DNA from: Lachnospiraceae bacterium
Lineage (GTDB): Bacteria; Bacillota; Clostridia; Lachnospirales; Lachnospiraceae
NCBI GenBank assembly: GCA_030825115.1
Contig: JAPJQL010000003.1
Coordinates: 124,001-188,000 of the forward strand
Direction of reading: 5' to 3'
Length of the DNA: 64,000 nucleotides
A model generated the notes under the pieces. That model did not search any database and was not told the DNA's origin. It worked only from the letters and a program-made list of their open reading frames with translations. Positions 48,697 to 56,907 of this stretch are shown here, in pieces. The translations under genes and the position numbers were made by a program. The first letter of the stretch is position 1; every line of letters starts with the position of its first letter.

Positions 48697-50186
48697 GGCA
48701 TCACCTCCCAGACTTCCTGTTCCGGTCCCACAAGATAACACACTACGAAGCATTTCCAGGTACCGCTTCTCTCATCAAAATAGAAACCATCGTAAAATAC
48801 GTCCCGGAACGCGTCCCTTCTGCTCTCTAAACGCCCCACAAACCGATGGACATACTCTGCATCCGGTGAAGATGCCTCCACCGTGACTTTTCCCTGGGAT
48901 GCGTCAAAACTGGTAATACCGGCAGATGCAAATCCCGCGGCGCACTCCTGTATCGTCTGCTTCACACGGCTGGTGTAGACCGGGTATGTATCCAGGTTCT
49001 CCATTGTCTTACGGATGATCCCGGTTCTGGCTTCCAATAAGGCATTTTCGGCTTCCAGCTGGTCATACTCGGCTTCCCGCTCAATCACAGCCGGATCTTC
49101 CAGATAGCTGAATTGTTCGCTGACCTGGTTCAAACGGGAAAACCAGATCGCAGACTGTACGATGGCAACCGCTCCAAGTCCCAGAAGTGCCGCCGCCGTC
49201 GGCGCAAGATATCGGATCAGTTCCCGTCGGCGTCTGATCCTTTCTGGATTTTGCCCGTACTGAAAAAACAGATTCCGTCTGTCTTTCGGAACCAGCAGAC
49301 CGCCCACCGCCGTGACAAAATGATCAAAGCCACCACAGGCCGGTTTCGTCAGGAACCGGATCGTGCCGCCTTCCTCCTCACAGATTCTTTCCACCTCCAG
49401 AGTCCCGTCCATCTGATAGATGCTGTCGCGGCAGATTTCAAAATCATCCTCCTTGAATTCTCCGCTCAGGTAGATATGGGTCACCGTATTTTCAATTTGC
49501 TGGGTCTTTAAAAACTGCTGCTGGTTGCTGATGGTCCTCGCACACTCCACGCCAAATGCAGGCGTGCCCCGTTCTCCAAATATCCGGTTGCGGCTGAACT
49601 GATAGTATTGTCCGTCCACATACAGGATATTCAGCAGGCTCATCCCGTCCAGCACCTGGATGATGGATGTTTTATCCTTCAGGTAAGACAACTGGTTCAG
49701 CGCCTGAATCTCCGCCATAGTCCCCATGACAATGGATTCCAGGCGGATTCCCATCGAACAGAACCGCTCCACATGCGGCTGGAGAAAACTCCTGTCAATC
49801 ATCGTAGTCAGGACATGGCACAACTCCCCCTCTTTTGACATCTCGACATAGCTGTACACCGGGTCTTTCGTCCTCTCCACCGATGCGAACTCCCGCGGAA
49901 GATATTCCATCATCTTTTTATGGGACATCCCGGGCACATCGAGCAGACGGGTTACCGCTTGGGCGCTCCCCAAAACCAGGGTGACTCCTTTTTTCGGAAG
50001 GTGGTTCTTCTCCCAGAATTCCCTGAAAAATGCATCAAACACCTCTTCATTGGTCACAAAGCCGTTGATGATACTGCCTTCCGGCGCCTGTGCACAGCAG
50101 ACCATGCTCACCGATATCTGACCATGCCTGACCGTTCCGACAACAGCCCTGATATCCTGATTTGACAGATATATGACTACACTCAC
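48693..50186 (-). CDS. PilM-PilN fusion protein
   Basis: A 497-residue protein combining two pilus alignment proteins. Residues about 1-310 form an actin-like PilM domain (SVVIYLSNQDIRAVVGTV at the phosphate-1 region, and GGFDHFVTAVGGLL near its end). After a basic stretch (RIRRRRELIRYLAP) comes one membrane helix (about 325-345). A coiled coil (EREAEYDQLEAENALLEART) and a PilN-like outer domain ending near VWEVMP follow. In most organisms PilM and PilN are separate and bind each other through the N-terminus of PilN; here they are one chain. The fused protein would span from the cytoplasmic ring to the cell wall side. It overlaps the pilO-like gene. Confidence 0.82.
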   Translation of the reverse strand: MSVVIYLSNQDIRAVVGTVRHGQISVSMVCCAQAPEGSIINGFVTNEEVFDAFFREFWEKNHLPKKGVTLVLGSAQAVTRLLDVPGMSHKKMMEYLPREFASVERTKDPVYSYVEMSKEGELCHVLTTMIDRSFLQPHVERFCSMGIRLESIVMGTMAEIQALNQLSYLKDKTSIIQVLDGMSLLNILYVDGQYYQFSRNRIFGERGTPAFGVECARTISNQQQFLKTQQIENTVTHIYLSGEFKEDDFEICRDSIYQMDGTLEVERICEEEGGTIRFLTKPACGGFDHFVTAVGGLLVPKDRRNLFFQYGQNPERIRRRRELIRYLAPTAAALLGLGAVAIVQSAIWFSRLNQVSEQFSYLEDPAVIEREAEYDQLEAENALLEARTGIIRKTMENLDTYPVYTSRVKQTIQECAAGFASAGITSFDASQGKVTVEASSPDAEYVHRFVGRLESRRDAFRDVFYDGFYFDERSGTWKCFVVCYLVGPEQEVWEVMP

Positions 50187-50198
50187 GTTGATGTCCTC

Positions 50199-51404
50199 CT
50201 AATTGTACGCTGATGATTCAATGGCCGTGTAAGACGCATAGATTGGCATCATAACAGCAATCATGATGAAGCCGACAATCAATGCCATGATAATGATCAG
50301 GGCCGGTTCGAGATAAGAAACCATCTTATTGATCGCCATCTCTGATTCATATTCCAGCGCTTCTGCCGTGGAATTGAGCATGACGTCCAGACTTCCCGTC
50401 TCTTCTCCCACCCGGATGGAAAACGCCAGCTTCGTGATAAAGCCATCGATCGGCTCAATTGCCTCGCTCAGATTGCCTCCGGCCCGGACAACCGGCAGCG
50501 CAGTATCAAACTGACGGTCGATATACGTATTTCCAATGGAATTTCTCGCGATCTGCATCGCAGTCACGATGGGAATGCCTGCGGTATACAAAGAACTGAG
50601 CGTCCTTGCAAACCGGGCGGTGTAGATCACCTTCCACAGTTTTCCCAAAAGCGGCATATGTATTTTCATCTTATCAAGCCGCAGCCGGACCGCGGCGATA
50701 TTGCAGATTGCCCTGATGATCATCGTTCCCGCCACCGCTCCAAAGATGATCGCATACCAGTATCTCCCGGCAAACTCCGTAATCGCATACAGGATCCTGG
50801 TAGGCAGCGGCAGTTCATCCATCAAGCTGAACAGGGACTCAAACTGCGGAAGCACATACCCGATCAGGATCGCCACCACGCCCACGATCAGCAGGCAGAG
50901 GAACTTTGGATATGCCATAGAGCTTTTTACCTTTGTATTCAGGCGGTGTTCCTTGGAATAGTGCTCCGCCATCCGGTTGGCGGTCATATCCATATTGCCC
51001 GCCGCTTCTGACGCGCGGAACATATGGATCATCATCGGCGGAAAAACCCCTCCCAGGGATTCCATGGCATCCGAAAAGGACACGCCCTGGCGAATCAGCC
51101 GCAGAACTTCCGAATAGACGGCGCGTTCCCTCGGCCTGATACTCTCATTCTGCGCGATCATCCCCAGTGCGCGCACCAGAGACACCCCTGCACCCAGAAG
51201 TGTTCCGATCTCCCTGCAAAAATCCGATATCTCCTGCGCTTTCAGCGGCCGGGCATGCTGCCTCTCCCGGACCTCCTTTGCCGAAATCAGGTAGATTTCA
51301 TCCAGTTTCAGTTTTTCATACAAATCAGTCTCATCATTCGCATACATCACGCCGCGGACATTTTTCCCTTTGGCGTTTGCAGCCCGATATTGATATTTCG
51401 GCAC
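50199..51404 (-). CDS. pilC: Type IV pilus inner-membrane platform protein
   Basis: A 401-residue PilC/GspF platform protein that connects the PilB/PilT motors to pilin insertion. Two T2SSF repeats are visible: SDFCREIGTLLGAGVSLVRAL with later FRASEAAGNMD, and FARTLSSLYTAGIPIVTAMQ with later IRVGEETGSLDVML. Three membrane helices lie near 170-195, 220-240 and 375-395. The N-terminal YQYRAANAKGKNVRGV is typical. Length is normal. It is 12 bases upstream of the PilM-PilN gene and 44 bases after the prepilin peptidase gene. Confidence 0.95.
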   Translation of the reverse strand: MPKYQYRAANAKGKNVRGVMYANDETDLYEKLKLDEIYLISAKEVRERQHARPLKAQEISDFCREIGTLLGAGVSLVRALGMIAQNESIRPRERAVYSEVLRLIRQGVSFSDAMESLGGVFPPMMIHMFRASEAAGNMDMTANRMAEHYSKEHRLNTKVKSSMAYPKFLCLLIVGVVAILIGYVLPQFESLFSLMDELPLPTRILYAITEFAGRYWYAIIFGAVAGTMIIRAICNIAAVRLRLDKMKIHMPLLGKLWKVIYTARFARTLSSLYTAGIPIVTAMQIARNSIGNTYIDRQFDTALPVVRAGGNLSEAIEPIDGFITKLAFSIRVGEETGSLDVMLNSTAEALEYESEMAINKMVSYLEPALIIIMALIVGFIMIAVMMPIYASYTAIESSAYN

Positions 51405-51448
51405 TGAAGTTCCTCCTGTCTGTCCATCTCATCACAACCCTGAATCTG

Positions 51449-52219
51449 TCAGAATCCGCAAAGTCCCAGATACCAGCCGGTCAACTGCTGCCCCCAGAAC
51501 AGGGCGGCAAACATCCCTGCACATAAGAACGGTCCGAACGCAAAATGTTCCTTGCGTCCCTTCTTCTTTGTTCCAAGCAGGTATATGCCATATAAGCCTC
51601 CGGTCAATACTGCCAAAAACAGGGAAACAAGACTCAATTTCCACCCCAGCAGCAGTCCGCAGGCTCCCATAAGTTTAATATCACCTCCGCCAAACGCCCC
51701 CGGAATCACAAGAGTGATCAGCAGAAGAGGCAGGCTGACGGAAAACACCCCGATCAACCGCTCCGCCAGAGAGATCCCCGGCATCGTCACCATGGAAATG
51801 ATCCCAATGAGAAGGATTACAGCCACAAATCCATTGGGTATCTCCATCGTATCTATATCCACAAAAGCGACCACAGTAAGCATCCCCAGGAATGCAAAAC
51901 CGGTAACAGCCGCCAGATTACAGCCTATTTTAAAAACGCACAAAAGGGCTATACAGCCCCCGGTCAATTCAATCCAAGTATAACGGGAGGAAACCTTTCC
52001 TCCACAATAACGGCACCGTCCCCGCAGGAACAGCCAGCTAAAAACCGGGATCATATCGCACCCCGACAACCGATGGTTACAGTCCGGGCAATGGGAATAT
52101 CCCTGAACAAAGGACATCTTCCTCGGAACCCGGTAGATCACTACATTTAAAAACGAAAAGATACTTGCTCCAAAAAGCCATATAATCGCCAGCAAGGCGC
52201 ATACTGCCAACTGTATCAT
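51449..52219 (-). CDS. pilD: Prepilin peptidase / N-methyltransferase
   Basis: A 256-residue polytopic membrane aspartyl protease that removes prepilin leaders after Gly and methylates the new N-terminus. The cytoplasmic N-terminal methylase part has two CxxC pairs (C44/C47 and C69/C72). The proteolytic Asp pair is represented by VAFVDIDTMEIPNG (Asp121/123) and FGGGDIKL (Asp180). About eight membrane helices are seen. It should process all six prepilin-signal proteins in this locus, including the 3,913-residue giant. It sits between the small membrane protein gene and pilC. Confidence 0.95.
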   Translation of the reverse strand: MIQLAVCALLAIIWLFGASIFSFLNVVIYRVPRKMSFVQGYSHCPDCNHRLSGCDMIPVFSWLFLRGRCRYCGGKVSSRYTWIELTGGCIALLCVFKIGCNLAAVTGFAFLGMLTVVAFVDIDTMEIPNGFVAVILLIGIISMVTMPGISLAERLIGVFSVSLPLLLITLVIPGAFGGGDIKLMGACGLLLGWKLSLVSLFLAVLTGGLYGIYLLGTKKKGRKEHFAFGPFLCAGMFAALFWGQQLTGWYLGLCGF

Positions 52220-52303
52220 AGGAAACCGCCTGTTCTTTTTATTTCATATCCAATAGCGGAAATTCCGGGAATGAGGCAGAAATCCCGCCTCATTCCCGGT
52301 ACC

Positions 52304-52729
52304 TTATTGCCATTCCGGCTTTGCCGCCTCCCGAAACTGATAACACAGCTTCCAGCGGCTTTCTTCCTGCTCGTCAAAGTTGTAAACTACTACAAACTTT
52401 CCTGTTATGTACGTGAAGTTTCGCGGCGCCTGTCTGCCCGCATCCCAGGAGCCAAGGATCAGAGTCCCTTCTGCTCCACTCATCTCACGTACCCGTTCCG
52501 CCACGCCCTCGGCCAGGCCATCCGGGGAGAGTGGATTGTAGATCTGCTGGTCTCGGCTGTAGTAGTCGTATGCCAGGAGACGTAGGGCTAGTTCGGTGTT
52601 TTTGGATTCGGATAAAATCAAGCGACTTTGTATTTTATAGCCATAATAAGCCGATATTCCCGTCATCAGAATAACCACTGATAAAACACCGGAAAATATA
52701 AAGATTAAAGATCGCTGTTCTTTTTCCAT
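52304..52729 (-). CDS. Small membrane protein of the pilus locus, function unknown
   Basis: A 141-residue protein that I do not recognise. One membrane helix near the N-terminus (about 8-30) is followed by an extracellular domain rich in Tyr, Arg and Asp (LALRLLAYDYYSRDQQIYNP). It resembles a pilin in size and topology, but there is no Gly before the helix and no FTLVE-like start, so PilD would probably not process it. It lies 12 bases after the major pilin gene and before pilD, and may be an assembly factor or accessory subunit. The C-terminus contains WKLCYQFREA. Confidence 0.65.
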   Translation of the reverse strand: MEKEQRSLIFIFSGVLSVVILMTGISAYYGYKIQSRLILSESKNTELALRLLAYDYYSRDQQIYNPLSPDGLAEGVAERVREMSGAEGTLILGSWDAGRQAPRNFTYITGKFVVVYNFDEQEESRWKLCYQFREAAKPEWQ

Positions 52730-52741
52730 TTAATCATCTTA

Positions 52742-53236
52742 TTACTTTTCAGGAGGGGTAACAGATGTAATCGTCCACGAATTGCCGCCATCCATGCTTG
52801 CTTCAACCGTATTTCCGTCAGAAGAAACAAATTCAATCTGCATGGAACCAATCGTATATGGTTTATGCTTGTCATCTAAACCTGTAGCTTCACTTGCTGT
52901 AATGTCTTTAATATTAAGTTCCTTTATATCTGCCATGTCTTGAATGTCTGCAACGTCATCATTTTTCGCTGCCTGTGCTTTCAAGCTGTCCAAAGTTTTA
53001 GCAGCATCACCACTGGCATAAAATTCAGATGCTTTTGCCTGTGCCGCCATATAAACATTTCTGGCTTCCAATACATACTGTTTTTCCTTCGCCTTATCGA
53101 TCCACCCTAATAAAGCCGGAACCATAATCGCCGCCAAAATTGCCAAAATAACCAGTACTACAATCAACTCCACTAACGTGAAACCTTTTTGGGAATCTTT
53201 TTTGTCCCAAAGCTTTTTCATAAACTTCTTCATCAT
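52742..53236 (-). CDS. pilA: Type IV pilin, probable major pilin
   Basis: A 164-residue prepilin. Basic leader, Gly18, then FTLVELIVVLVILAILAAIMV with Glu5. The helix continues to about residue 60 as an amphipathic stalk, followed by a small C-terminal domain of about 85 residues with a beta pattern (GSMQIEFVSSDGNTVEASMD, in part). There are no cysteines in the globular part, so no disulfide D-loop; Gram-positive pilins commonly lack it. Its DNA is AT-richer than the motor genes. It has its own promoter with a 16-base palindrome at the start site, and heads the motor gene operon, consistent with high expression. Confidence 0.9.
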   Translation of the reverse strand: MMKKFMKKLWDKKDSQKGFTLVELIVVLVILAILAAIMVPALLGWIDKAKEKQYVLEARNVYMAAQAKASEFYASGDAAKTLDSLKAQAAKNDDVADIQDMADIKELNIKDITASEATGLDDKHKPYTIGSMQIEFVSSDGNTVEASMDGGNSWTITSVTPPEK

Positions 53237-53344
53237 ATGCTTTTCCTCACTCTTTCATTTCTCTTTCCGCCAACACTGCCCCGGCATCTCCGTGTGCCTG
53301 TCCGGAGAAAATCACTGCCAATGTCTGCGTTCAGAAAATGTTTT

Positions 53345-53373
53345 TATTCCATATGGAATAATATAGTATTATA
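53345..53373 (-). promoter_or_regulatory. Putative pilA promoter with start-site palindrome
   Basis: A consensus -10 TATAAT (minus, 53373-53368) has only a weak -35. Directly after it lies the perfect 16-base palindrome TATTCCATATGGAATA (53345-53360), covering the expected transcription start. A poor -35 plus a palindrome suggests a regulated promoter. The untranslated leader (about 125 bases) can form GC-rich hairpins but I could not match it to a known riboswitch. Confidence 0.5.
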
Positions 53374-53461
53374 TCATATTTCTATGGAGTTGGGAATTTC
53401 AAATTGATAAATAATTACTTTTTTCTTACTTTTATGTGACTAAGTCACATTACCCAAAACA

Positions 53462-53490
53462 GGACATCCCATTAAAACATTGGGATGTCC
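53462..53490 (-). terminator. Terminator after the first pilin gene
   Basis: GGACATCCCA (53462-53471) pairs with TGGGATGTCC (53481-53490) and is followed on the minus strand by TGTTTTGG. It separates the upstream pilin gene from pilA. The rest of 53237-53516 holds only the pilA promoter and leader. Confidence 0.75.
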
Positions 53491-53516
53491 GTTTTCATCG
53501 TTTTTTGCCTTGGAGA

Positions 53517-54452
53517 TTAATTCTCAAATAAGGTCCATTTTGATTCATCACTCAAATTATCTACCGTAAACTCCTTATCACTAATCCATACTGTTGATGC
53601 CTTTCCCGGATTTCCAACCGTATGATTGTGATAATAGTATTGACCATTATAATAAACCACGGCCGCCTGCCCGGCTCCCGTAGTCGATTCTTTACTTGCG
53701 AGCATGACAATCTTACTGCTTCCATCCGCTTCTTTCGTTAAAACAGGCTTCCAAACCGAATCATATTCTCCACCCTGTAAAGTTACTTCCGGCGGCAATT
53801 GGATCTGACTCCAATCAACCTCTGGAAAATCTCCATATTTTTCAATATATGCTGCCTGAAATCTTTTCGTCGGATTATTTTTAACTTCATGCCAGTTTGA
53901 AAAATACTTCTCATATCCTTCTTTAATCACATTATTTTCTAAAAAACGAGAAATATCCCATTCATCTGCACGCAGATCTGAAGCCTGCGCATGATAGCCG
54001 GGAACATCTGCAGTGTATTTTCCACCGTCATCAATGCGGTACACCGGGCTATGGTTTCGATCATAAATCACCCGGACTCCCGCCCCCGTGGTATACACCA
54101 AACCTGTCAATACCAGTTTTTCTTCAAGCCTTATACTCCTGTTCCGGATAGTTCCTGCTGCTGATGCCGTTTTCAAAATATCTGCCACAGCTTCATCTCC
54201 ATTCAGCACATTCTCCATCTCGGCCTTACTGACAGGATTACGCCCATATGCTTCCGCCACCTGACTCTGAGCCGCCATCACCACATTCCTGCACTCCAAA
54301 ATCGCATCCTGATTTCTCGCCTTATCCATCCACCCAAGCAAAGCCGGAACCATGATCGCCGCCAGAATCCCAAGAATCACCAGCACCACGATCAATTCCA
54401 CAAGGGTAAATCCTCCTCGTCTGTTCTTTTTCCCTTTTTCGTCCAGTTTCAT
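53517..54452 (-). CDS. Type IV pilin, large variant
   Basis: A 311-residue prepilin. Gly14 is followed by FTLVELIVVLVILGILAAIM with Glu5, and the helix region (ALLGWMDKARNQDAILECRN) closely resembles that of the neighbouring pilin, so the two share ancestry. The ectodomain is about 250 residues, twice the usual. Towards the C-terminus it holds an aromatic pattern AVVYYNGQYYYHNHT followed by W residues, reminiscent of small carbohydrate-binding modules. The start at 54452 has GGAG at nine bases; 54467 is possible. It has its own strong promoter and its own terminator, so it is expressed apart from pilA. Confidence 0.85.
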   Translation of the reverse strand: MKLDEKGKKNRRGGFTLVELIVVLVILGILAAIMVPALLGWMDKARNQDAILECRNVVMAAQSQVAEAYGRNPVSKAEMENVLNGDEAVADILKTASAAGTIRNRSIRLEEKLVLTGLVYTTGAGVRVIYDRNHSPVYRIDDGGKYTADVPGYHAQASDLRADEWDISRFLENNVIKEGYEKYFSNWHEVKNNPTKRFQAAYIEKYGDFPEVDWSQIQLPPEVTLQGGEYDSVWKPVLTKEADGSSKIVMLASKESTTGAGQAAVVYYNGQYYYHNHTVGNPGKASTVWISDKEFTVDNLSDESKWTLFEN

Positions 54453-54556
54453 CACACCAATCTCCATATCCCTTTTTCAATCATCCCATGTAAAACCTGC
54501 GGACCCTGACGCTCCGTTTTCCCGGCCCTATCCGGCCGATTCTGTCTATTTTCTCC

Positions 54557-54592
54557 AGTATACTTTACTTTTTGGCAGAAGTAAACTATATT
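54557..54592. promoter_or_regulatory. Overlapping divergent promoters (pilin gene and M20 peptidase gene)
   Basis: Minus strand: TTTACT (54585-54580), 17 bases, TATACT (54562-54557) for the pilin. Plus strand: TTTACT (54564-54569), 17 bases, TATATT (54587-54592) for the peptidase. Each -10 lies against the other's -35, so polymerases cannot occupy both at once. Confidence 0.75.
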
Positions 54593-54621
54593 GGACTGAA
54601 AGAATGAATGGAGGTAATCAT

Positions 54622-55791
54622 ATGGCAGAACAGAATTCTCTCGCCGTTATGCTGACAAAACAACTCATTTCTATTGACAGTACCGACCCTGGCCATTATG
54701 AAAAAGAGATTGGAGATCATCTCTTTTGCCAGCTATCGGACATTCCGAACGCCACTGTCATCCGGGAAGAGGTACTCCCTGGGCGATTCAATATCAAGGC
54801 GGAGCTCCCCGGGCCGCCCGACGCCCCAGCTCTGGTCTTCATCTGTCACATGGACACCGTAGTCGTGGGGGATGGCTGGACCCGTGACCCGTTTGGCTCC
54901 GAAGAAGAGCAGGGCAGGATTTACGGACGCGGCGCCTGCGATATGAAATCAGGTCTTGCCTGCGCTATGTCTGCATTTTCCCATGCCGCCGGACAGATTC
55001 AGTCCGGCAAGGCTGCGTCCCGCCGCCTCATTATGATCTGCAGCGTAGACGAGGAGGATTTTATGCGCGGCTCTGAGGCAGCCATCCAATCGGGCTGGGT
55101 TACCGCCCGTGACTGGGTACTTGATACAGAACCCACCGATGGCCAAATCCAGGTAGCACACAAAGGACGCACCTGGTTTGAGCTGACCGTCACCGGCTGT
55201 ACTGCCCATGCCAGCACCCCGTGGAAAGGCGCAGACGCCATTGCAGGCATGGCTGAGATCATCCGCAGCATCCGGCTCGCCATTGCTGCCGCCCCCACCC
55301 ATCCGGACCTGGGAAGCTCCACCGTCACCTTCGGACAGATTACCGGCGGCTACCGACCTTATGTGGTACCGGATTCCTGTAAAGTATGGATCGATATGAG
55401 ACTGGTTCCGCCGGTAGATACCTGCGCTGCCTCTGAGATTTTAAATGCTGCAATCAGAGAAGCACAGACAGCCGTCCCCGGTATCACCGCAGCCTATGAG
55501 ATTACCGGAGACCGCCCTTATGTGGAAAAGAATGAGGCAACCCCTCTTCTCTCTTCCCTGAAAAAGACCTGCCTCAAAATCACCGGAAAAGAACCCGTCG
55601 TAGGTCCGTTCCCCGGTTATACCGATACCGCCGTTATCGCCGGTACGCTAAACAACTGCAACTGTATGTCCTATGGTCCGGGAAGTCTGGAACTGGCACA
55701 CAAACCAGACGAATCCGTTCCCATTGCTGATATCCTGCGGTGCGAACAGGTGCTGTGTGCATTGGTCATGGATAATATGAACTTCCAATGA
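54622..55791 (+). CDS. M20 family metallopeptidase (ArgE/DapE type)
   Basis: A 389-residue zinc amidohydrolase. Metal ligands are in FICHMDTVVVGDGW (His and catalytic Asp), GRGACDMKSGLA (bridging Asp), DEEDFMRGS (Glu base and ligand), and a late His in LELAHKPDE. The dimerisation domain sits near 180-290. The family includes acetylornithine deacetylase, succinyl-diaminopimelate desuccinylase and dipeptidases; the substrate is not decided. The acetylornithine route in this window uses ArgJ, so an ArgE role is less likely. The ATG at 54622 has GGAGG upstream. It is divergent from the pilin gene with overlapping promoters. Confidence 0.87.
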   Translation: MAEQNSLAVMLTKQLISIDSTDPGHYEKEIGDHLFCQLSDIPNATVIREEVLPGRFNIKAELPGPPDAPALVFICHMDTVVVGDGWTRDPFGSEEEQGRIYGRGACDMKSGLACAMSAFSHAAGQIQSGKAASRRLIMICSVDEEDFMRGSEAAIQSGWVTARDWVLDTEPTDGQIQVAHKGRTWFELTVTGCTAHASTPWKGADAIAGMAEIIRSIRLAIAAAPTHPDLGSSTVTFGQITGGYRPYVVPDSCKVWIDMRLVPPVDTCAASEILNAAIREAQTAVPGITAAYEITGDRPYVEKNEATPLLSSLKKTCLKITGKEPVVGPFPGYTDTAVIAGTLNNCNCMSYGPGSLELAHKPDESVPIADILRCEQVLCALVMDNMNFQ

Positions 55792-55834
55792 GAAACCTTT
55801 GTGGGAAGACGATGCCAAAGTCCGTCATAAAAGC

Positions 55835-55867
55835 AGCGGCTACCGAATCACATCGCCGGAAGCCGCT
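55835..55867. terminator. Hairpin terminator after the M20 gene
   Basis: GCGGCT pairs with AGCCGC around an 18-base loop, with TTCCCTTTC on the plus side. A weak T-run makes this a moderate candidate. Confidence 0.45.
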
Positions 55868-55885
55868 TCCCTTTCTCCATCCATA

Positions 55886-56890
55886 TCAGTCCAGTTCAAT
55901 ATCCTTCGCATATGCATAAGAAATAATCTCACCTGTTTTAGTAGAGGCATACCCCTTCTCCTTATGCGAATAATTAGAAATATCTACAGATCCAAAACTC
56001 GCAAATTTCTTATAAATTTTCTCCATTACTGCAAGCTCTTCTTCCGAAAGAACGCCTTCCGGCATTTCTTCCTCCGGAATCACCTGGTGCTTTTCATATC
56101 CATTATCGTAGAACACCTCGATGTGAGCAATATGATCTGCCGCCATTGTACCGAGGAGAATATCAAAATTCTCAGGTACCGGTCCATACGGCAAGTGCGC
56201 ATATCTTGCACCAGAGATTGAAATACCGTTTTCTTTGTAAAATATCATATCAGAGTAATTCAAAAGTTTCATTAGTTTTGTTTTCAATAGCCCCGTTCCT
56301 CTATGCGTAAAAAAAAGAACCATAGCACATAACTTATCATAGTCAAATGCTCTGTATCCATTTTCTTCACAAGGCTCTTTTACAAAAAATTGGTTAAAAA
56401 ACTTATGTTCAGAACGATATTTTTGATTCTGTTCCAGCTTATCCACAATTGCCAACAACTTACCCAGCTGTCTTTCATTAAGCGAAATCTCATTTTCTGT
56501 CAGGTATATTCGCATATTCTCCGGCTCACGTAAGAATACCAGCAAGCTATTATGGGCCTTATCCTGAATGGATCCGTTCTCATATCTGCAAATTGTCTTA
56601 TCGCCCCAATTCAACAGCTTTGCAAAACTTCTCTGGCTAAGTCCATACTGCCCTCTTATCTTTTTAATTTCTGCTGGAAAAAGAAGCTTATGCTTTCTGC
56701 GATATTCATTATAGGCATAAACTAATGTGGCGTTATCAAGTTCTTCACAATAAAACTCCTCTCCACATGCAGCACATACCAATACCTGAGCATCTACTTC
56801 TATAGATTCACCACAAACATGATACGACTCTTTCTTCGTTACGACTTTTGTCTCAACTTCTCTACCACATTCCTCACAATACTTTTTCAT
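55886..56890 (-). CDS. Antitoxin with MqsA-like zinc finger, HTH and Panacea (DUF4065) domain
   Basis: A 334-residue three-part protein. Residues 1-50 form a zinc finger with C5/C8 and C39/C42. Residues 75-110 are a helix-turn-helix (IKKIRGQYGLSQRSFAKLLN, then W and ICRYENGS), the same order as in MqsA antitoxins. Residues about 165-310 are a Panacea/SocA-like domain (KLMKLLNYSDMIFYKENGISISG-type core, with YAHLPYGPVPENFDIL). Panacea domains neutralise many unrelated toxins. The gene lies directly downstream of an MqsR-like toxin gene (17-base gap) and probably represses the shared promoter. The DNA is AT-rich, indicating mobile origin. Confidence 0.87.
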   Translation of the reverse strand: MKKYCEECGREVETKVVTKKESYHVCGESIEVDAQVLVCAACGEEFYCEELDNATLVYAYNEYRRKHKLLFPAEIKKIRGQYGLSQRSFAKLLNWGDKTICRYENGSIQDKAHNSLLVFLREPENMRIYLTENEISLNERQLGKLLAIVDKLEQNQKYRSEHKFFNQFFVKEPCEENGYRAFDYDKLCAMVLFFTHRGTGLLKTKLMKLLNYSDMIFYKENGISISGARYAHLPYGPVPENFDILLGTMAADHIAHIEVFYDNGYEKHQVIPEEEMPEGVLSEEELAVMEKIYKKFASFGSVDISNYSHKEKGYASTKTGEIISYAYAKDIELD

Positions 56891-56907
56891 CGAAGCAGCC
56901 TCCTTTC

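Noticed and set aside
53237..53344. Possible c-di-GMP riboswitch in the pilA leader
   Set aside because: The leader can form GC-rich hairpins, but I could not find the conserved GEMM-I core or tetraloop/receptor. A covariance-model search (RF01051, RF01786) would decide.
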